Of a DNA stretch of 64,000 bases, positions 61,578-64,000 are shown in pieces. This DNA comes from Lachnospiraceae bacterium. Lineage in GTDB: Bacteria > Bacillota > Clostridia > Lachnospirales > Lachnospiraceae. The DNA lies in the NCBI GenBank assembly GCA_009780115.1, contig WRAQ01000005.1, forward strand, positions 35,752 to 99,751, read 5' to 3'. Positions within the stretch are counted from its first letter, which is position 1. Each line of letters begins with the position of its first letter. Position numbers and translations under genes: made by a program. The notes under the pieces are model-generated. The model was not told the origin of the DNA. It made no database searches and saw only the letters and a list, made by a program, of their open reading frames with translations.

Positions 61578-62229
61578 CGAATTGGAACGATTACCGATAT
61601 CAGCAATAAAGCAGTATGCTTATTGTAAACGACGATTTACACTGATGTTCGTTGACTGCGAGTGGGGAAGTAATTATAAAATTGTTGAAGGTGATATCCT
61701 GCATGAAAAAGTTAACGACCCTTTTTTTAATGAAAAGCGTGGTGGCAAACATATCAGCAGGAGTATCCCGGTTTATTCCGATACGCTGAATTTATATGGT
61801 ATTGCTGATGTTGTCGAATTTATAAAAGATGATAATGGAGTTGAAATAGGCACTAAACCAGGCTTGTGGCAAATTAATCCGGTTGAGTACAAGAATGGAA
61901 AACCTGAAAAGAGCGGGGCTGACAATTTACAATTGTGTGCACAGGCTTTATGCTTAGAAGAAATGTTTGGGGCAAAAATTGAGTCAGGTGACATTTATTA
62001 TGGTAAATTGCGTAAACGGATAACTATTCAATTTACCAATATTCTCAGAAATCAAACTATCTGTATTATTAACGAAATAAATGAGTTATTAATTAAAGCA
62101 GAAATTTCACCTAAACCGGAGGGACAAGTTTGTAGCCATTGTTCATTGATTGATATATGTATTCCGGCGATTTATGAGAATAAAAATTCAAACCGTACAC
62201 GTATAGAAAGGCTGATAAAAAATGCGTAA
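61564..62229 (+). CDS. cas4: CRISPR adaptation nuclease Cas4
   Basis: This 221-residue RecB-like nuclease has an iron-sulphur-type Cys set (Cys in QYAYCKRR and the trio in GQVCSHCSLIDIC) and nuclease residues including VEYKNGKPE. Cas4 trims prespacers and sets PAM choice together with Cas1-Cas2. The start is TTG 61564 inside the cas7 3' end, with GGAGGG 12 nt before it. It overlaps cas1 by 8 nt. Confidence 0.95.
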   Translation: MKNYDELERLPISAIKQYAYCKRRFTLMFVDCEWGSNYKIVEGDILHEKVNDPFFNEKRGGKHISRSIPVYSDTLNLYGIADVVEFIKDDNGVEIGTKPGLWQINPVEYKNGKPEKSGADNLQLCAQALCLEEMFGAKIESGDIYYGKLRKRITIQFTNILRNQTICIINEINELLIKAEISPKPEGQVCSHCSLIDICIPAIYENKNSNRTRIERLIKNA

Positions 62230-63256
62230 ATTGCTCAACACATTATATATTACAACCCCCAAATCGTATTTATCGCTGGATGGCGAAAATGTTATTGTCC
62301 GGCTAGATGATGAAGACAAATTCAGATTACCATTTATTAATGTTGAAAGTATTATCTGTTTTGGGTACATGGGGGTGAGCCCGGCTCTGATGGGTAAGTG
62401 TGTAGATAACAATATTTCGCTATGTTTCCTTAACCCCGATAATGGTAAATTTCTTGCAAGAGTAACCGGAAAAACAAAAGGTAATGTTTTTCTTAGAAAA
62501 CAGCAATATTTATTATCAGACAATGAAGAGTTTTGCCTTGATTTCGCAAAAGAAATTGTTGCCGCAAAGATTTATAATTCTAGATTTCTACTCGAGAGGA
62601 CAATTCGCGATAATAGAGAAAAAATTGATACAGCGAAACTTGTTAGAACGTCGGAAATATTGAAAGACTCTATCAATTATTGTTATGAATTTCAAAGCAA
62701 AGATAAACTTCGCGGTTACGAAGGAGTGCAGGCAAAGCAGTATTTTAAAGTATTTGATGACATGATATTACATCAAAAAGAGGATTTTTATTTTAATGAA
62801 CGCTCTAAACGTCCGCCGTTAGATAATATCAATTGTATGTTGTCATACCTATATACAATTTTGAGCTTTGATATAGTAGCGGCTCTCGAAACGGTTGGGC
62901 TTGACCCTTATGTGGGATTTTATCACGAATTGCGGTCAGGCCGGGCATCGCTTGCGGTAGATTTAATAGAGGAGCTTCGTTCATACATGGTGGATAGATT
63001 TGTCATTTCACTAATCAATTTAAAGAAAATTAATCACGCGGATTTCTTCGAAAAAGAAGGCGGTGCAATTTTGATGTCAAGCGAGGGCCGAAAGAAAATT
63101 TTAACGGCGTGGCAAGAAAGGAAGAAAGAGATTATCACGCACCCATATCTAAAGGAAAAGATTGAAGTTGGGCTTATCCCATATGCACAAGCTCAATTAC
63201 TTGCACGGTTTATTCGAGGAGATAATGACGAATATCCGCCATTTTTATGTAAGTAA
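62222..63256 (+). CDS. cas1: CRISPR integrase Cas1
   Basis: This 344-residue protein matches type I-C Cas1: RKLLNTLYITTPKSYLSLDG at the start, ESIICFGYMGVSPALMGKCV, NCMLSYLYTILSFDIVAALE (catalytic Glu in the downstream helix), GLDPYVGFYHELRSGRASLA (His) and DLIEELRSYMVDRFVI (acidic residues). It joins spacers into the array with Cas2. Full length, no sign of decay. Confidence 0.97.
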   Translation: MRKLLNTLYITTPKSYLSLDGENVIVRLDDEDKFRLPFINVESIICFGYMGVSPALMGKCVDNNISLCFLNPDNGKFLARVTGKTKGNVFLRKQQYLLSDNEEFCLDFAKEIVAAKIYNSRFLLERTIRDNREKIDTAKLVRTSEILKDSINYCYEFQSKDKLRGYEGVQAKQYFKVFDDMILHQKEDFYFNERSKRPPLDNINCMLSYLYTILSFDIVAALETVGLDPYVGFYHELRSGRASLAVDLIEELRSYMVDRFVISLINLKKINHADFFEKEGGAILMSSEGRKKILTAWQERKKEIITHPYLKEKIEVGLIPYAQAQLLARFIRGDNDEYPPFLCK

Positions 63257-63268
63257 AGGATGACAAAT

Positions 63269-63559
63269 ATGTTTGTATTAGTGGCGTATGATGTGAATAC
63301 CGAATCCGATGCCGGAAAGAAAAGATTAAGAAAAGTTGCAAAGACTTGCCAAAATTATGGACAGCGTGTACAAAATTCACTTTTTGAATGTTCAATTGAT
63401 TATGGTAGCTTCTTAAAACTAAAAAGAGAATTAGAAATGATTATTGATAAAAATAAAGATAGTTTACGTTATTATAATTTAGGAAAAAATTGGGATTCAA
63501 AAGTAGAACATATCGGAGCAAAGCCCGGCTACAATCCGGAAGGAGTAATAATAATTTAA
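63269..63559 (+). CDS. cas2: CRISPR adaptation protein Cas2
   Basis: This 96-residue ferredoxin-fold protein begins MFVLVAYDVNTESDAGKKRL and continues VAKTCQNYGQRVQNSLFECS, typical of Cas2. I chose ATG 63269 because AAAGGA sits at the right distance; ATG 63260 overlaps that site. It is the last gene before the leader and array. Confidence 0.95.
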   Translation: MFVLVAYDVNTESDAGKKRLRKVAKTCQNYGQRVQNSLFECSIDYGSFLKLKRELEMIIDKNKDSLRYYNLGKNWDSKVEHIGAKPGYNPEGVIII

Positions 63560-63703
63560 GATTTATATGTATTTTTGCGAACCATAAGCTAACATAAAAT
63601 TCATTAACAACAAGTGGCTTTGTCAGCGGTTCGGTAAAAATAAATGTCCGCCTCGAAAAGGTGTAGATTTTAATGAAATGGTGATTTCATCATATTTGTT
63701 AGG
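63560..63703 (+). promoter_or_regulatory. CRISPR leader
   Basis: This 144-nt AT-rich region lies between cas2 and the first repeat. It includes a perfect inverted repeat ATGAAAT-GGTG-ATTTCAT (63673-63690) ending 13 nt before repeat 1, a possible binding site for a protein guiding integration. Confidence 0.7.
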
Positions 63704-64000
63704 GTCGCGCCTCACGCAGGCGCGTGGATTGAAACGCATTATATATAAAAGTGTGGTAGAATATATGTAGTCGCGCCTCACGCAGGCGCGTGGATTGAAA
63801 CGCATGAATGATAAACATTAAGTTTTTGGGGCAAGTCGCGCCTCACGCAGGCGCGTGGATTGAAACCGAAAATTGATATTGCATCAATAATTCCACGATA
63901 GTCGCGCCTCACGCAGGCGCGTGGATTGAAACTTCCAAATCAGATATTAACTTGTTTATATTGTGTCGCGCCTCACGCAGGCGCGTGGATTGAAACTTCA
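63704..64000 (+). CRISPR. Type I-C CRISPR array, leader-proximal five repeats (continues past the window)
   Basis: Five identical 32-nt repeats lie at 63704-63735, 63770-63801, 63835-63866, 63901-63932 and 63965-63996. Each begins GTCGCGCC, contains the stem GCGCCT-CACGC-AGGCGC and ends GGATTGAAAC, as in type I-C arrays. Spacers between them are 34, 33, 34 and 32 nt and AT-rich; a fifth begins at 63997 and is cut by the window end. The lack of mutations suits a leader-proximal, active end. I saw no match to these spacers elsewhere in the window by eye. Confidence 0.98.

Noticed and set aside
63623..63805. A minus-strand open frame with repeated NPRACVRRD
   Set aside because: It is a translation of CRISPR repeats and the leader.

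Overview
This 64 kb window most likely comes from an endospore-forming, Gram-positive member of the Bacillota, class Clostridia. The evidence is a spoIIID gene, a class B sortase, many lipobox lipoproteins, a Pel-type exopolysaccharide locus with no outer-membrane parts, AGGAGG-type ribosome binding sites and sigma-A-like promoters. The coding sequence is moderately AT-rich. One block (about 26.0-28.0 kb) is clearly more AT-rich than its neighbours and looks acquired. I see no tRNA, rRNA or transposase gene.

Layout. 0-3.1 kb (minus): a type IV pilus-like operon with pilC, four small membrane-anchored pilin-like proteins and the 5' part of pilT, led by a transglutaminase-like lipoprotein. 4.3-5.8 kb: a lipoprotein and a class B sortase. 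5.9-17.3 kb (plus): an exopolysaccharide operon with DUF2304, an SDR-PelD fusion, a PelE-like protein, a GT-C-like membrane protein, a GT2, DUF2194, PelF and PelG. 17.4-20.7 kb (minus): a zinc ABC transporter (znuABC) and a lipoprotein. 20.8-24.3 kb: an ATP-grasp enzyme, an SCP2-domain protein and pncB. 24.3-26.0 kb: a lipoprotein GH26 beta-mannanase. 26.0-28.0 kb: remnant of an adenylating ligase, a carrier protein and a BtrH-like protein. 28.1 kb: spoIIID. 28.6-45.6 kb (plus): a large glycan-uptake operon with a lectin-fused solute-binding protein, two permease pairs, NHL/TPR, YIP1 and DUF5696 proteins, a triple-repeat lipoprotein, a second solute-binding protein and a GH130 phosphorylase. 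45.6-53.2 kb: an FtsH-like protease without membrane segments, purC, galE, a UDP-sugar pyrophosphorylase, an M19 dipeptidase, an EamA transporter and a hemolysin III-type protein. 53.3-55.9 kb: small genes, a C39-like protein, and a Crp/Fnr regulator divergent from an ECF S-component. 56.1-64 kb: a complete type I-C CRISPR-Cas operon (cas3-5c-8c-7-4-1-2) and the start of its array, which runs off the window.

How the genes fit together. GH26 can cut mannan outside the cell, the transporter operon would import the oligosaccharides, and GH130 would phosphorolyse them. No sugar-ABC ATPase is encoded here, so a shared MsmK-type ATPase elsewhere is expected. GalE and the UDP-sugar pyrophosphorylase could supply UDP-sugars to the PelF/GT2 enzymes. 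PelD keeps an RxxD-type site next to a degenerate GGDEF motif, which suggests that c-di-GMP controls polymer output.

The most unusual feature is a set of 60-135 nt imperfect-palindrome elements filling the intergenic gaps. There are at least three families (A: four copies plus a half copy; B: four copies; C: two copies) and one singleton (D). In families A and B the helix sequences differ between copies while pairing is kept, and every copy lies in the same direction as the gene before it. This is what one expects of structured elements acting in RNA, similar in architecture to enterobacterial ERIC sequences.
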